A DNA stretch of 64,000 nucleotides. Origin: Buxus sempervirens (Eukaryota > Streptophyta > Magnoliopsida > Buxales > Buxaceae). Location: contig OX387195.1 of the NCBI GenBank assembly GCA_947561395.2, positions 22,831,126 to 22,895,125 of the forward strand, given 5' to 3'. Of this stretch, positions 1 through 10,787 are shown in pieces (the stretch's first letter is position 1; each line of letters starts with the position of its first letter). A program made the position numbers and the translations under genes. A model generated the notes under the pieces. It made no database searches, was not told where the DNA came from, and was given only the letters and a program-made list of their open reading frames with translations.

Positions 1-230
1 CCATTGCTTTTATTAACCTCAAGCCCCAAAAATTACAATCCATGAATTTGATACTAGCTCAAATCCATTGCAATTCAACAATTAAATTGGCCCTTGTAGA
101 TGCCAATATTATAGATAGCCAATAATCATGGGAATATTAATGTGAAGTGAAGGTACATCAATATTAATAACATTTTAATAAATTAAAAAAGCGGAAAAGA
201 AAGAACTTAAATGGTACCATGTTGTACCCA
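1..230. other. Non-coding flank, nothing recognised
   Basis: AT-rich sequence with no long open frame, no inverted or direct repeat that I could follow, and no splice-bounded exon. It may be part of the long intron of the minus-strand gene whose first exon lies at 17148-17435, but nothing in it proves that. Confidence 0.4.
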
Positions 231-367
231 ATGTTCCCAAATACAAAACGACAAATCAGAACAGGAAAGTAAGAGCTTAAAATGACTTTAGCTTAGATAA
301 AATAAAAAAAAATTTCCTTTCTTTATTATTATTATTATTTTTTTTTTGCGTTGTTGTGTTTCGTGTT

Positions 368-401
<34 letters not shown>

Positions 402-544
402 CGCAATTTTCCCAAATACAAAACAACAAGTCATAAGGGAAATTAAGAGCTTAAAATGACTTTAGATCAAAAAAAAAAATTTTCTTCTCCTATTCTTCCT
501 TTTATTTTATTTATTAAGAAGGGCAGGGAGGAGGAGGAGGAGTA

Positions 545-576
<32 letters not shown>
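231..576. repeat. Two-copy tandem duplication, each unit ending in a long poly-G run
   Basis: Two imperfect units of about 175 bp follow one another (about 231-401 and 407-576). Both begin with a stretch reading CCCAAATACAAAAC, share the segment AAGAGCTTAAAATGACTTTAG, run into A- and T-rich low-complexity DNA, and end in an uninterrupted G run (33 G at 369-401, 32 G at 545-576). The duplication is seen directly; true G-run length is uncertain because such runs are error-prone in sequencing. Confidence 0.8.
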
Positions 577-577
<1 letters not shown>

Positions 578-1072
578 GCACAGAAGAGACAAGGGGAGAG
601 AGGGGGGGAGCTAATAAAACAAAGATTCAAAAGATGCATCAATTTAATATTTCAAGAGAAAATCAAAGTCAAAAGACAAGGGTATATCTCGGCAAAATCA
701 TCATCTTCTCACAAGTAAACCTGAGGTATGAGAATCTTATTGATCAAGAATGCCATTTGATTGAAAAGGACACGAAAAAAAATCTTGAAAATATTTTCAC
801 ACAGAAATTGGGGTTTCTTATCTTTTTGTTGTCAGCTTAGGGCACATTCCTTTTCAACTTATCACAATTGAATTATCTGCCATCTTATCCATACTCTAAT
901 AGTTCCCCAAAATGTCTCCTAGCCAAGAGATCAAATGTACAAAATAGCAATTTGGATTTATCCATTTGATATCACTACTTTCTTTTGGATAATATAACTC
1001 TTTAAAATAAACTCAAGTGTAAGTCCTAAAAATAATTGCCCTAATCATATGATAATGAGTCTCAGATAAAAT
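577..1072. other. Intergenic or intronic sequence, no gene recognised
   Basis: A 68-codon open frame at 634-840 has no recognisable domain and a low-complexity composition. I see no support for a gene here. Confidence 0.4.
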
Positions 1073-1390
1073 TGACTTGCTGCAAGGTTTACCGTTTCGG
1101 TGCCGATGGGCGTGCCGCCCATCGTCTGAAACGGTGGAAAAATAAAAAAGGGCAAAAAATTGACAAAAACTGGATTTTGGGGAAATTTCGCCGGCACGCC
1201 GCTCCGTTTCGCTGGCATGCCGCCCATTTCACCAATAAAAATGAACAACTTTTCATTTCCCTCCCCTATTTCGCTTGGCAGACCGCCAAAAATCGCCAAC
1301 GATGCAATTAAGCGATTTTCCCCCTCAAAAACGCATCGTTACCTCCAAAAAAACAAAATTCCGGCGACACGCCGACACTGACTTGCTGCA
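1073..1390. mobile_element. 294-bp GC-rich insertion flanked by a 12-bp direct repeat
   Basis: TGACTTGCTGCA occurs at 1073-1084 and again, identical, at 1379-1390. The 294 bp between them are much richer in G+C than the surroundings. Near the left end they contain an imperfect inverted repeat: an ACCGTTTC/GAAACGGT outer stem and a GATGGGC/GCCCATC inner stem at about 1090-1135. A 12-bp duplication would fit target-primed retrotransposition, but no poly-A tail and no Pol III boxes are visible, so the class is open. Confidence 0.5.
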
Positions 1391-2474
1391 CGTACAGTCC
1401 TCTAGAATGGGGCCCTATAATAGTAAATCTTGATCTTCCTCCAAATCTAATGGTTCTCTATTATTTCCAGTTGCTTTCAAATATTAATATAAAATGTTGA
1501 TAAATATAAGGTCCTCTCATCTCCTCTTCACTCGCTTCTGGAGCTTTCCCGTCTTTGTGTTTGGATCTAGTTGTTCAGCCTTTTTTGTCAGCCTCATCTG
1601 AGTGTCATAACCCTCTTCACAGGAATGGTGTTATTAGGAGATAAGTAAAGCTAGCTTTTATGTCCTTTTTATTTGAATTGTTTGTTGCCGTCAGTATACC
1701 TTCTTCACATCTATTATACATTGTCGGTCGTTTTCATCGGATGTGGTGTTGGAGCTGGAATAGCATTGGTGGTTTGCCAAAAAAGTGGCTTTGTTGCGCC
1801 TTTGGGGGACGAATGGTTTCAAAGGTGTCACCTACTTGTTAGGATGATTAACATGCCATGGGTACAACCAAGAAACCAATATTACAATAGCAAAACTTAA
1901 AGATGGAGCAAAAGGAAAAGCGAAGGACATATTATTTAGAATGTGCGTCTAGTTGTGGTTTGTTGGATGCTTTGGGAGAGCAGAACAGAATCATTTTAGA
2001 AGAAGCAACTCTGGTTTGAATTTAGCATTGACAGAGCCTCCTTTTTGCTCTTCGAATGGATGCCAATCTAGATGGAGAATAGGAAGGTTTATTTTTCTTC
2101 TTTTGCTTGTGATGGAGAGCAAATATATAGATAATAATGTATCTATAGTGGCGTAGTTCTCTTTGTTTATAGGCCTAGTTTAGAACCTATGTACATGAGC
2201 ATTTACCCCCTTTGTCAATACAATTAAATGCATCATATATTTCCCCATCAACAAAATGAGAAGGGGATAAGAGGAGGGGCAGTGTTGCTCGGTGAAGTAA
2301 GCATTAATGATGTGCCAAAAAAAATTTCTTACTAAGTTTCAGATAGTATATACTCAACACTCAATGCCGACAACAACAAAGCAGTGTTTGAAACATCAAA
2401 TTTCCATTAATCAACCATGCCAGATTTGCATCACTTATATGAGACCAAAATCACCATAATACTAACTCTCTTTG
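1391..2474 (+). other. Gene-poor stretch with a coding-like relic at 1673-1900
   Basis: A 75-codon open frame (1673-1900) contains a glycine-rich hydrophobic run (GCGVGAGIALVV) that looks protein-like, and 1940-2150 holds scattered words resembling the tail of a LINE ORF2. Neither can be assigned to a family. There is no convincing start, no flanking exon and there are stops downstream, so I treat this as a possible decayed gene or retroelement fragment. The last five bases, CTTTG (2470-2474), are the left target duplication of the chromovirus. Confidence 0.25.
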
Positions 2475-2766
2475 TGTTACGTGACCAAGCAATTCACGTA
2501 ACTGATCTGAGAAGTCTGTTAGTTTGTTTAGGATTCTTCTTTCAAGTTTATCATCTTTAGTTGGATTAGAATGGTTATTCAGTTTTAGTAGGATACGTCT
2601 GGTGGTGGGAGAATTCTTCTTCTTCTTTATATGTAGCTCTCTTTAGAAGAGGAAATTTATCAAACAAATTTATTCAAGTCTTTAAGGAGGACGGTTCCCT
2701 CGAAGAACCAACAATTTCGTTTTGAATTCGCAGGTTCAATTAATCTGAATTTGTGAGTTCTTAACA
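2475..2766 (+). repeat. 5' LTR of the chromovirus (292 bp)
   Basis: It starts TGTTACGTGACC and ends GTTCTTAACA, directly before the primer binding site. Aligned by eye with the 3' LTR (its two pieces also sum to exactly 292 bp) I count about 17 substitutions and no net length change, near 6% divergence. A TTTATATGTAG stretch around 2617-2630 could be a TATA region for the element's transcript; this is a guess. Confidence 0.92.
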
Positions 2767-2767
2767 T

Positions 2768-2779
2768 TGGTATCAGAGC
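2768..2779 (+). other. Primer binding site, initiator Met tRNA type
   Basis: TGGTATCAGAGC lies one base after the 5' LTR. It is complementary to the 3' end of plant initiator methionyl-tRNA, the usual primer for plant Ty1/copia and Ty3/gypsy elements. Confidence 0.92.
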
Positions 2780-2792
2780 AGTTCATCTCGGG

Positions 2793-3750
2793 ATGGCAGA
2801 AGCAACCAGAAACGCCAAGATTGACGAGATGATGGGTTTGCTTAAGGAGACGACAGAAACGCATGGAAAACTATTGAGGGAGTTAACGTAGCAGATGGCT
2901 TCCATTGACGCTAAAATGGAAAGCATGTCCCTTAGCAGCGGTAAAGAAAAGGCGAGAGTTCGATTGCCCGAACTGGGAGGAACAGTATAGATGGAACAAT
3001 GGCGGATAATGAGAAACCGATGCACTAGAAGTGCTAGACTGGATTTCCCAAGATTCGACGGAAGTGATTCGTCAGGATGGTATGGTTGTACCGGGCAGAA
3101 CAATTCTTTTTGTACCAGCAAACCCCGGCAATACAATGGTTACTCGTCGCATCGTTCCACCAAGAAGGAAAGGCGCTACAATGGTTTACGTGGATGGAGA
3201 AGTCAGGTGCCATTATCTCTTGGGATCAGTTCGCCAAGGCTCTCCAAACTTGATTCGGACCTTCACCATACAAAGATGCCACTGCAATGTTGTCAAAATT
3301 AATACAATCCTCTTCAGTTGAGATTTATCAAACTCAATTCAAGGAATTGGCAAATAGAACAGAGGGTCTCAATGAGGCATTCATGATCAGTTGCTTTATA
3401 GGACGCTTAAAGGAGGAAATTCAAATAAGTGTACAGATGATGAAACCGAACTCCTTATCAGACACCATTGGTCTTGCAGGAATGCAGGAGGAGAAGGTTC
3501 TTTCTCGCCAAGGTAACAACCGGAACAGATCCCACCCGAACAGATCCCACCAAGGTAACAACCGGAGGAACCCAAAGAACCAATTCATTCCCACTCAAAA
3601 ACTCACTCCGATTGAAATGAAGAAAAGGCAGGACAAGGGACTTTGTTTCAACTGCGATGAAAAGTTCGCTCCTGGACATCGATGCAAGGTACAAAAGCTT
3701 TTCCTTATGGAAGGTAGTTGGCCGGGAGGAGGAAACAAAGGAAGATGGTG
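2793..3750 (+). pseudogene. gag: Chromovirus gag, degenerate
   Basis: Translation starts at ATG 2793 and shows the usual N-terminal gag region. It is broken by in-frame stops (TAG near 2889 and again near 2988) and by frameshifts through about 3280. From 3287 a frame of 154 codons gives the capsid C-terminal part (NRTEGLNEAF, GRLKEEIQ) and then a nucleocapsid zinc knuckle, CFNCDEKFAPGHRC, a C-x2-C-x4-H-type knuckle expanded as in chromoviruses. An 18-bp imperfect repeat (CGGAACAGATCCCACC) lies just before it. In life this would be the structural protein of the virus-like particle. Confidence 0.88.
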
Positions 3751-3819
3751 AACAAGAGTTCGTTGAAGATGATTCAACTGAAGAGGCCATCCTACACTCT
3801 GCTGAGATCTCCTTACACG

Positions 3820-4400
3820 CCATTACAGGTAGCCAAAAGCCACAAACTATGCGGGTAAAAGGACGAGTTTGGAGGATGATGGCTACAATACTTATAGATT
3901 CGGGAAGCACGCATAATTTTTTAGACCCAAAATTAGCTCACAAGGCTGGTCTTAAAATTATTGTGGAAGGGAGGTTTATGGTAATCTTAGCAAATGGCGA
4001 TAAGGTACCGTGTCTAGGAAGGTGTGAAAGGGTAAAAGTGTGGCTGCAAGGAATTCCTATTGTAACATAATTTTTTTTGTTGGAGCTTGGCAGTTGTGAT
4101 GGGGTTCTTGGAGCACATTGGTTACAAGGTCTAGGACCAATAACCTTGGACTTCAAAAATCTGACGATAGGGTTCAAAATAGGTGAAAAGGAAGTGGCGT
4201 TAAAAGGGGAGGCAGCACATGAGCTTGCAATTGTAAAGGCTAAAGATGTAAGTAAGGGTGCCACCAACAGCTTTATGTTATTGCAGATTCATAGCCTTAG
4301 TACCGAAGAGCAGCCACTCGACGTATCCCCGTTGATCCATCCCATTCTGGCTGAGTTCAAGGACGTCTTTCAAGAGCAAAGGGGACTACCTCCCCCACCA
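3820..4400 (+). pseudogene. pol: Chromovirus aspartic protease region, degenerate
   Basis: The frame 3657-4070 contains the retropepsin active-site motif LIDSGSTHNF at about 3890-3920, followed by a typical LANGDKVPCLG segment. A stop (TAA near 4068) and a T-run interrupt it; 4077-4406 continues with DGVLGAHWLQGLGPITLDF, the conserved region between protease and RT. The protease would cleave the Gag-Pol polyprotein. Confidence 0.85.
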
Positions 4401-4402
4401 GA

Positions 4403-5791
4403 TTGATCACCACATCAATCTGGTGTCAGGTACAAAACCAGTTAGTGTTAGACCTTATCGCTACCCACATTATCAAAAGAGTGAGATCGAGAAGATGGTG
4501 CAAGATTTACTTGACAATGGGGTTATACGTCCTAGCCAAAGCCCATACTCGTCTCTTGTATTGTTGGTTCGAAAGAATTATGGTTCATGGCAACTATGTG
4601 TAGATTACTGAGCATTAAATCAAGAAACTGTCAAGGACAAGTTCCCTACTGACGAGCTTTTGGATGAACTGCATGGAGCTACCATTTTCTCCAAGTTAAA
4701 TCTTCGATCTGGGTATCATCAAATTCGGATCCATCCAAATGATGTGCAAAAGACTACTTTTAGGACACATGATGGTCATTATGAATTTCTTGTAATGCCA
4801 TTTGAATTAACTAATGCGCCTTCTACTTTTCCAAGCCTCATGAACACCATATTTCGCCCGTATCTAAGGAGGTATGTTTTGGTGTTTTTCGATGATATCT
4901 TAATTTATAGCCAATCTTGGCAGGCACATGTGGAGCACTTGCGGTCGGTGTTAGGAATTCTATGGGAAAACAAGTTGTTTGTCAAAGAATCTAAGTGCCG
5001 ATTTGGTTGTTCAACCATCGAATACTTGGGTCATATCATCTCAAATCAGGGAGTTGCTGCAGATCCCAACAAAATCTCATGTATGGTCCATTGGCCTCCC
5101 CCGAAAACTCTTAAGTCACTAAGAGGGTTTCTCGGCCTTACCAGTTACTATCGTAAGTTCGTACGTGAATACGGGAACAGAGCACGGCCTCTCACCAACA
5201 TGTTAAAGAAAGACTCTTTTCTATGGACACCAGAAGCCATTCAAGCGTTCGAGCAATTAAAGCAAGCCATGGTAAGTTCATCAGTTTTGGCCTTACCGGA
5301 TTTTAATAAGAGTTTCACTGTGGAATGTGATGCTTCAGGAAGCGGTATTGGACCAGTTTTTAACTCAAGACAACCGACCGATAGCCTTCTTAAGCCATGC
5401 TTTAAAGGGTAAATCTTTACATTTATCTACCTATGAAAAGGAGCTATTAGCTTTGGTTCTTTCAGTCCGAAAATGGCGTCTCTATCTTTTTGGGAAAAAA
5501 TTCTTAGTTAGAACAAATCAGCAGAGTTTAAAATTCTTGCTCGAGCAAAAAATTGGCACTCCATCTCAACAATTGTGGGTATCCAAATTACTTGGGTACA
5601 ATTTCACGGTCGAATATAGAAGTGGGAAGATGAACACGGGTAGCAAATGCCCCTTTCCAGACGTAAGAAATCTGATGGCCATCACACAGATTTCAACAGG
5701 GCTTGATGAGATCAAAGAAGAGTCAAAAAACAGCCAAGAGATTCGGGATATGCTCGCACAAGTCAAGGACGGTACTATCAATCCCACCAGG
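4403..5791 (+). pseudogene. pol: Chromovirus reverse transcriptase and RNase H, degenerate, cut by the hAT insertion
   Basis: RT begins with PYRYPHYQKSEIEKMV, continues to [10 protein letters not shown] and [15 protein letters not shown], and keeps the catalytic aspartate pair in [10 protein letters not shown] (about 4880-4915). The later [18 protein letters not shown] connection is also present ([14 protein letters not shown]). A TGA interrupts the frame at 4609-4611. RNase H starts with [10 protein letters not shown] at about 5322, shifts frame near 5360, and continues STYEKELLALVLSVRKWRLYL to 5790. The frame then runs straight into the hAT terminus at 5792 and resumes at 8900. Confidence 0.92.
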
Positions 5792-5893
5792 CAGTGGCAG
5801 AACCAGGACTCCAAATCCGTGGGGGCAAAATAATATATCAAATGACTTAATTGAAAAATAAATATTACATTAAAAATACTACATTACAAAGTA

Positions 5894-6310
5894 CTACAAA
5901 ATCATCCTCCGTGATTGCATATTTTGATAATACTTTATAATGTCTTCGTTGGGAATTTCAAATTGTGGTTTGAAGAAATAACAATACAAGCAGAACGCGG
6001 CATCTTTGACTACGATATACTCAAGCCAAATAGAATACTCAATGAACCAATTAGGATTGAACTTTCTTTTGAATTTCCCAAATAATGTCGTAGGGAAATC
6101 ATGAGCATGGGGCTGATAAGGACCCTTTTGAAGGTAAGACCTTCGAACTTCGTCCATAACATTAACATCATAGCTCCAAATTGAAGGTCTAAGCCTAGGA
6201 TCCGCAGGAAGAGTTGATAAATCAAATTCTACACGAGCTTTTCTTGAGTTAGGACCGTGCCCCTCGGTGGGTTGAGATGATTCACCTCCTGACTTCTTTT
6301 GAAGTATCTA
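5894..6310 (-). pseudogene. hAT transposase, N-terminal TTF-type zinc-finger part only
   Basis: Read on the minus strand from about 6310, the frame gives LPADPRLRPSIW, then MDEVRRSYLQKGPYQP, FKRKFNPNWF, WLEYIVVKDAAFCLYCYFF. This is the N-terminal TTF-type zinc-finger region of the plant hAT transposases related to ZNF862/TTF proteins. The frame stops at 5894, about 100 bp before the transposon end, so the DDE/RNase H-like core and the C-terminal hAT dimerisation domain are absent. It cannot encode an active transposase. Intron-like AT-rich sequence lies upstream (6300-8780). Confidence 0.85.
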
Positions 6311-7344
6311 TCCATAAAAGAAAATATGACCTATATACAATGAATTTAATTAGCAAATACTATAAACAAGCTTTATTTATTCCATCATTAAATAAAAACA
6401 TAAACAAGCTTTATCTATATGAACTTTTCAACACTAGTTAATATATTAATAACTAGCGATTCCTTATTATGACTAATCAATGCTTGTTGCTTGAACTAAT
6501 TTTACATACTATATTAAATAACTATTAGCCTATAATAGGGAGCACTAATTTTATGGGAATAATCCCTTTAGTCAGCATTTGTGAACAGGGAATTATATAC
6601 ACTTTTCCCAATTTTTTCTCTGCTGTATATCAGTGAAACTCTCTCATTACAGTTACAGTAGCTTACATTACAAGTAATTTTGGTGATCATGAACCATTGG
6701 AATTTATCACTATTCTGTAAAAAGTATCTAGATGGAAGAATAAGTCAAGGCATATCTTAGAGTTGACAAGCGTATCAAAGAGTTTTGAATGCATTGATCA
6801 AGGATTATGCTTGAACCCAGAAAACACTTCCTAAAATGAAAAATCAGATTTCCAAGGCACAAATTTTACTTCGAATAATAAAACTTCCTGGGCACAAAAG
6901 TTATTGTTTATAAGATCTCATTTAAGATATTTCCTAGGATTCATGTCTGGTCCGAGAAGATGTGAAATAATGATGTAATGCAGGACTACCAAAAGTGGCA
7001 AAATGAGTTGAAGATTGAGTAAATAAAGTTAATAACAATAATAGTGTTTGCTGACTGAGATCATTGAATATTCTGAGTGTTTAATATTGGGAACATACAG
7101 AATATGGAGCAGTTAAAGTGTTTTGCTATGAACAAATACAAGAATGCCTGATTGTTTTCTTAAACTGTTTGCCTGTTTCAGTCATTAAAATATGAAGAGT
7201 TCCATACAAGAATTACTCTCTCTCCAATCTTTCTTTAATTTCCTGGCAATGATATGGGCATCCTACTCATCTATTATATTTTCTACAAATCTAGGCTCCT
7301 ATCTCACTGTATTTCTTCTTCAGAAGTCTATCCTAATATAACTA

Positions 7345-7397
7345 ACAAATACATATCTTTTTTTTTTTTTTTTGAAGGGTACTGACAAATACATATC
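7345..7397 (-). mobile_element. Minute retro-insertion: 27 bp between 13-bp direct repeats
   Basis: ACAAATACATATC occurs at 7345-7357 and 7385-7397. Between them are about 16-18 T residues followed by GAAGGGTACTG (7358-7384). A homopolymer plus a few bases between a 13-bp target duplication is the signature of an extremely 5'-truncated LINE-type insertion, here on the minus strand and inside the hAT element. Confidence 0.65.
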
Positions 7398-9008
7398 GTG
7401 TCATCAAATAGAGTTTCAGCAATATTAAAACCAAGTAAGTGCATTTACCACCAGCATAAGACTGACAAGTATATCATTTGCAACAAGGAAAGGAAGCAAT
7501 AGCACGTATACAAACATACAAAAAATCATGAGCCATTCTTTCGTCCATAATCATAATAGAGAAGGTGGAAGTCAAATACAAGACAATTGAATTACACTCA
7601 CAAAAATGGTGACGGTGAAAAATAAATGTCAAAACAGAGTTATATATGTAAAACAAAAAAAGGAAAGCCATGTGGATTGGCCCACCAAACTTTTGATTTT
7701 AAAGAAAGCCTCCATGACAGGGTGACTCTACAAGATAGCAATATGACTTTGCCAGCAAACACACATTCATCATATCTTGTAAGAACCCATGAACAATGTT
7801 AATATGAGTGAAAGATTCATCAAAAATCTCCAAAAAAACAGGTGCCTGAATTTCCACAATGTTACCACTGTGAAAAGATGTTACTTAGTAATAGTTCAGC
7901 CTCTTTTTCTGTGGTGATACTTTGACTTTAAAACATGGCTAAATCAACATAAGCCAACATGATTCCAACACTGCTGACATCCTGTGGAGTCAAACTACAA
8001 AAAAACCTTCAATCACCACGACTGGTGTGATATATACCAATAGCAACATCAAGTACCAATATTTCAAATTCCAACATGACTATGAAGGCCCTATTTCCAT
8101 TCTAAGTTCAGATAGAGAAAATGTCAGTTTGCAAAGCAAAAGCAAGGCAAATCATGAATTTTCAATGCTTTTAACCCCTTCAAATTTCACTGGAACACTT
8201 TCACAAATCCAATAGTTATTCATAGTTCATAAGGGAAAAAATTCTAACGCTGGAATGCTCTAGTCATACCAGTTTGGAGTACAAAGCTCGCTTCACCAGA
8301 GGCTTAGGATACCACTCCAGGTCAGATACGACATGCCCATTAAAAAGCGAGATTAAACCCAAAGCAAATAGCAGCAATCCGCACATAAACGACGACGAAA
8401 TGGGCTTTCTCTGCAATCTCCAGCAAAAATGCTTTTGCGGACGCAAAAAAGCCTGTGTCCTTGGAAACTAAACCTCAGCGTCTTCCCCCAAGCCCATTGA
8501 GCTCGAAAAGCAAACCTCAATCTCATAATACCGAGACAAACCGCTTAAATGAAACCTTTAATCGAAAACCTCTCCATGCATCAAAGCTCATAAATCTCTT
8601 ACGCATTGAGCCAGAAAATATGATTCAGTATCTGACTCAAAGACACCATTAAAGACGCAATTGAAGGACCTGAGAGAAGGAGAGAAGATGGTTTCGCGTG
8701 ACAGAGAACAGATCGAGGAAAGAGATGATCGGGAAAAGAGAGAAATTGGGAACCTAATTTGGAATTACAATTTCAATGAGGTGGGGGTGGGGGCAAATAG
8801 AAATTTCAGTGGGGGGGCAAAATAGATATTTCAAAGAAAAAAATATTTTTTCATTAAAAATCCAAAAAGTTTAGGGGGGGCAACGTGGTTCCGCCACTGC
8901 CACCAGGTATATTCCTCATGAAGGCATGTTATTTTATAAAGGCCGAATTTATTTGGCATGTCAATCTTCCTTTAAAGAAAAGGCTTTATCACATTATCAT
9001 GATAGTGC

Positions 9009-9009
9009 G

Positions 9010-9090
<81 letters not shown>

Positions 9091-9099
9091 GGGGGGGGG
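9009..9099 (+). repeat. (GT)n run followed by 52 G residues
   Basis: About 14 GT units (9010-9037) run into 52 consecutive G (9038-9089), one T, then nine more G. It sits inside the former integrase reading frame and replaces the sequence for the expected GHSG-type zinc-binding start. Confidence 0.9.
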
Positions 9100-9100
9100 T

Positions 9101-9394
9101 GCGTACGCTGACTTTCATAAAACATATACTAGGGTCAAGGCAGATTTCTATTGGGTGGGTGGGACTGAAAGGTGATGTGCGGCAACATGTACGAGAGTGT
9201 GATGAGTGTCAGCGAAATAAGACGAAGAACGAAGCTCCGCGGGGGGGGGTTGGGGGGCGGTACGCCAACTTTCATAAAACAATATACTAGGGTCAAGGCA
9301 GATTCTATTGGGTGGGTGGGACTGAAAGGTGATGTGCGGCAACATGTACGAGAGTGTGATGAGTGTCAGCGAAATAAGACGAAGAATGAAGCTC
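9101..9394 (+). repeat. Tandem duplication (about 158-bp period) in integrase
   Basis: The segment from about 9101 to 9236 (ACGCTGACTTTCATAAAAC to GAACGAAGCTCCG) recurs at about 9261-9394 with only a few differences. A short G-rich spacer (GCGGGGGGGGGTTGGGGGGCGGT) separates the two copies. The unit encodes the integrase zinc-binding motif twice. Confidence 0.85.
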
Positions 9395-9985
9395 CGGCTG
9401 GTCTGCTCCAACCCCTTCCCATTCCAAATAGAATTTGGTCTGACATCTCGATTGGATTTCGTGGAAGGACTCCCAAGCTCATACAACCATGACACAGTCA
9501 TGGTGGTAGTGGATCTGCTAACCAAATATGGCGCATTTTATCACCCTTACTAATCCTAACACAGCAGCAATGGTGGCAAGAATTATTTATTGACAATGCC
9601 TTCAAGTTGCACGGAATGCCAACCTCTATAATAAGTGATCGCAATCCCACGTTTACTAGCAACTTTTGGACTGCATTTTTTCAGTTGCAGGACACAAGTT
9701 AAACCTCAGCTTGGCATACCATCCACAATCCGATGGTCAAACATAGGTGCTAACAAGTCAGTGGAAACATATTTACAGAGTTTTTGCAGCCACCGTCCGA
9801 AGGAATGGGAGTAAGTGGGCGTCACTTGCAGAATTCTGGTATAACACCAACATCCACTCATCAAAGAGATGACTCCCTATGAGGCCGTTTACGGTGTTCC
9901 ACCACCACGCCTGTTAATCTTATGTCAAAGGTACCACAAAGGTTGCAGCAGTGGACCAGGCATTGCGCAACAGGGGCAGTCAAGG

Positions 9986-10787
9986 ATTAAATTCTCGGTC
10001 TCAGACTCGGTATCGGACCAGCCCGAGTCCGAGTTAACTCGGCCGATACAGGCAATATCGACTGAGTTGGGCCGAGTTGGGTCGGTTAGACCCAACTGCC
10101 CAGAAATAAAAAACGCGAGCAGGTCTTCATTCGCTTCCCGAAACATAGAAGGAGAAAAAAAAAAAAGATAAAAACGAAATTTTTAAGTGTTTACTGCCGT
10201 CGACGAAGAGGGAGAGTGGAGAAGAGGAAGGAGGAAGAGGAGGAGATGGGAGAAGAAAATAAAATATACTAACCTATTTTTACTTTTCACCGATGGATGG
10301 CTTCGCAACTTCAGCCTTCAGGTACGCTCCTTCTTCCTCCTCTTCTTCTTCTCCTCCTCCTCGTTTCCTTTTTTTTTTTTTTTTTTTTTCTACCGACAAA
10401 GGTTTAAAAGCCTCCGCCGAACTCGACGAAGGCTTTTTAAAGCCTCCTCCTCCTCCTCCTCATTCTTTCTCTTCCTCCTTTTTTTTTCTGCTTTTTTCTC
10501 TCCTCCTCTTCTTCTTCTTCACCTCCTCCTCTTCTTCTCCTCCTCCTCCTGGTTCGTTTTTTTTTTTCCTTACCGACGGAGGCTTTACAAAGCCTTTTAT
10601 GATTTTCTCACTGAATCTCAGGCGATATCGTGACACCTCGGGCGGGTTGTCGCGGTATCGCCTGAGTTGTCTCGAACTCCGGCCAAGTCTTTACCAAGTT
10701 CAAAGGTTTTTTCGTATCGACTCGTCTCTAGCCGATACCCAAGTTAACTCGGCCAGATACTTCTCGGTATCAGCCGAGTTTAAAACA
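9986..10787. repeat. GC-rich repeat with inverted CTCGG/GATAC-rich ends and pyrimidine-rich core
   Basis: Both ends are made of words such as CTCGGTATCGG, GAGTTAACTCGGCCGATAC (left) and GTTAACTCGGCCAGATAC, CTCGGTATCAGCCGAG (right). They read as partly inverted to each other, with the left border near ATTAAATTCTCGG and the right border near GAGTTTAAAAC. The core (10310-10570) is CTT/CCT-rich with near-palindromes such as AGGCTTTTTAAAGCCT. Open frames in it are low-complexity artefacts. I read it as a non-autonomous repeat of unknown class. Confidence 0.5.

Larger units (their letters stand above)
5792..8899 (-). mobile_element. hAT-superfamily DNA transposon derivative (3108 bp) inserted in chromovirus pol
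   Basis: The left end reads CAGTGGCAGAACC and the reverse complement of the right end reads CAGTGGCGGAACC, a 13-bp terminal inverted repeat with one mismatch. The target CCACCAGG is duplicated exactly on both sides (5784-5791 and 8900-8907), the 8-bp size and CAG-type ends of hAT elements. Removing the element and one target copy restores the chromovirus frame from RNase H into the integrase lead-in. Only an N-terminal transposase part remains, near the left end on the minus strand; the rest is non-coding, with G-rich subterminal tracts at 8780-8880. Confidence 0.93.
8900..9980 (+). pseudogene. pol: Chromovirus integrase, N-terminal zinc and catalytic core, degenerate
   Basis: After the hAT target copy the frame continues YIPHEGMLFYKGRIYL-like, then is disrupted by the GT/G tract at 9009-9099. 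The integrase zinc-binding segment (VRQHVRECDECQRNK) appears twice because of a tandem duplication. The core is recognisable from IWSDISIGF through [29 protein letters not shown] (in pieces) and LAYHPQSDGQT, with multiple stops and frameshifts. TPYEAVYGVPPP at 9869 leads to VAAVDQALRNR, where the 9981 insertion cuts in. Confidence 0.88.

Noticed and set aside
1045-1381. Overlapping open frames on both strands at 1045-1381
   Set aside because: They arise from the GC-rich 294-bp insert having few stop codons; no homology and no gene signals.
8885-9290. Glycine-rich open frames over the poly-G run
   Set aside because: They are translations of the GT/G tract inside a broken integrase; the only meaningful residues are integrase zinc-finger remains.
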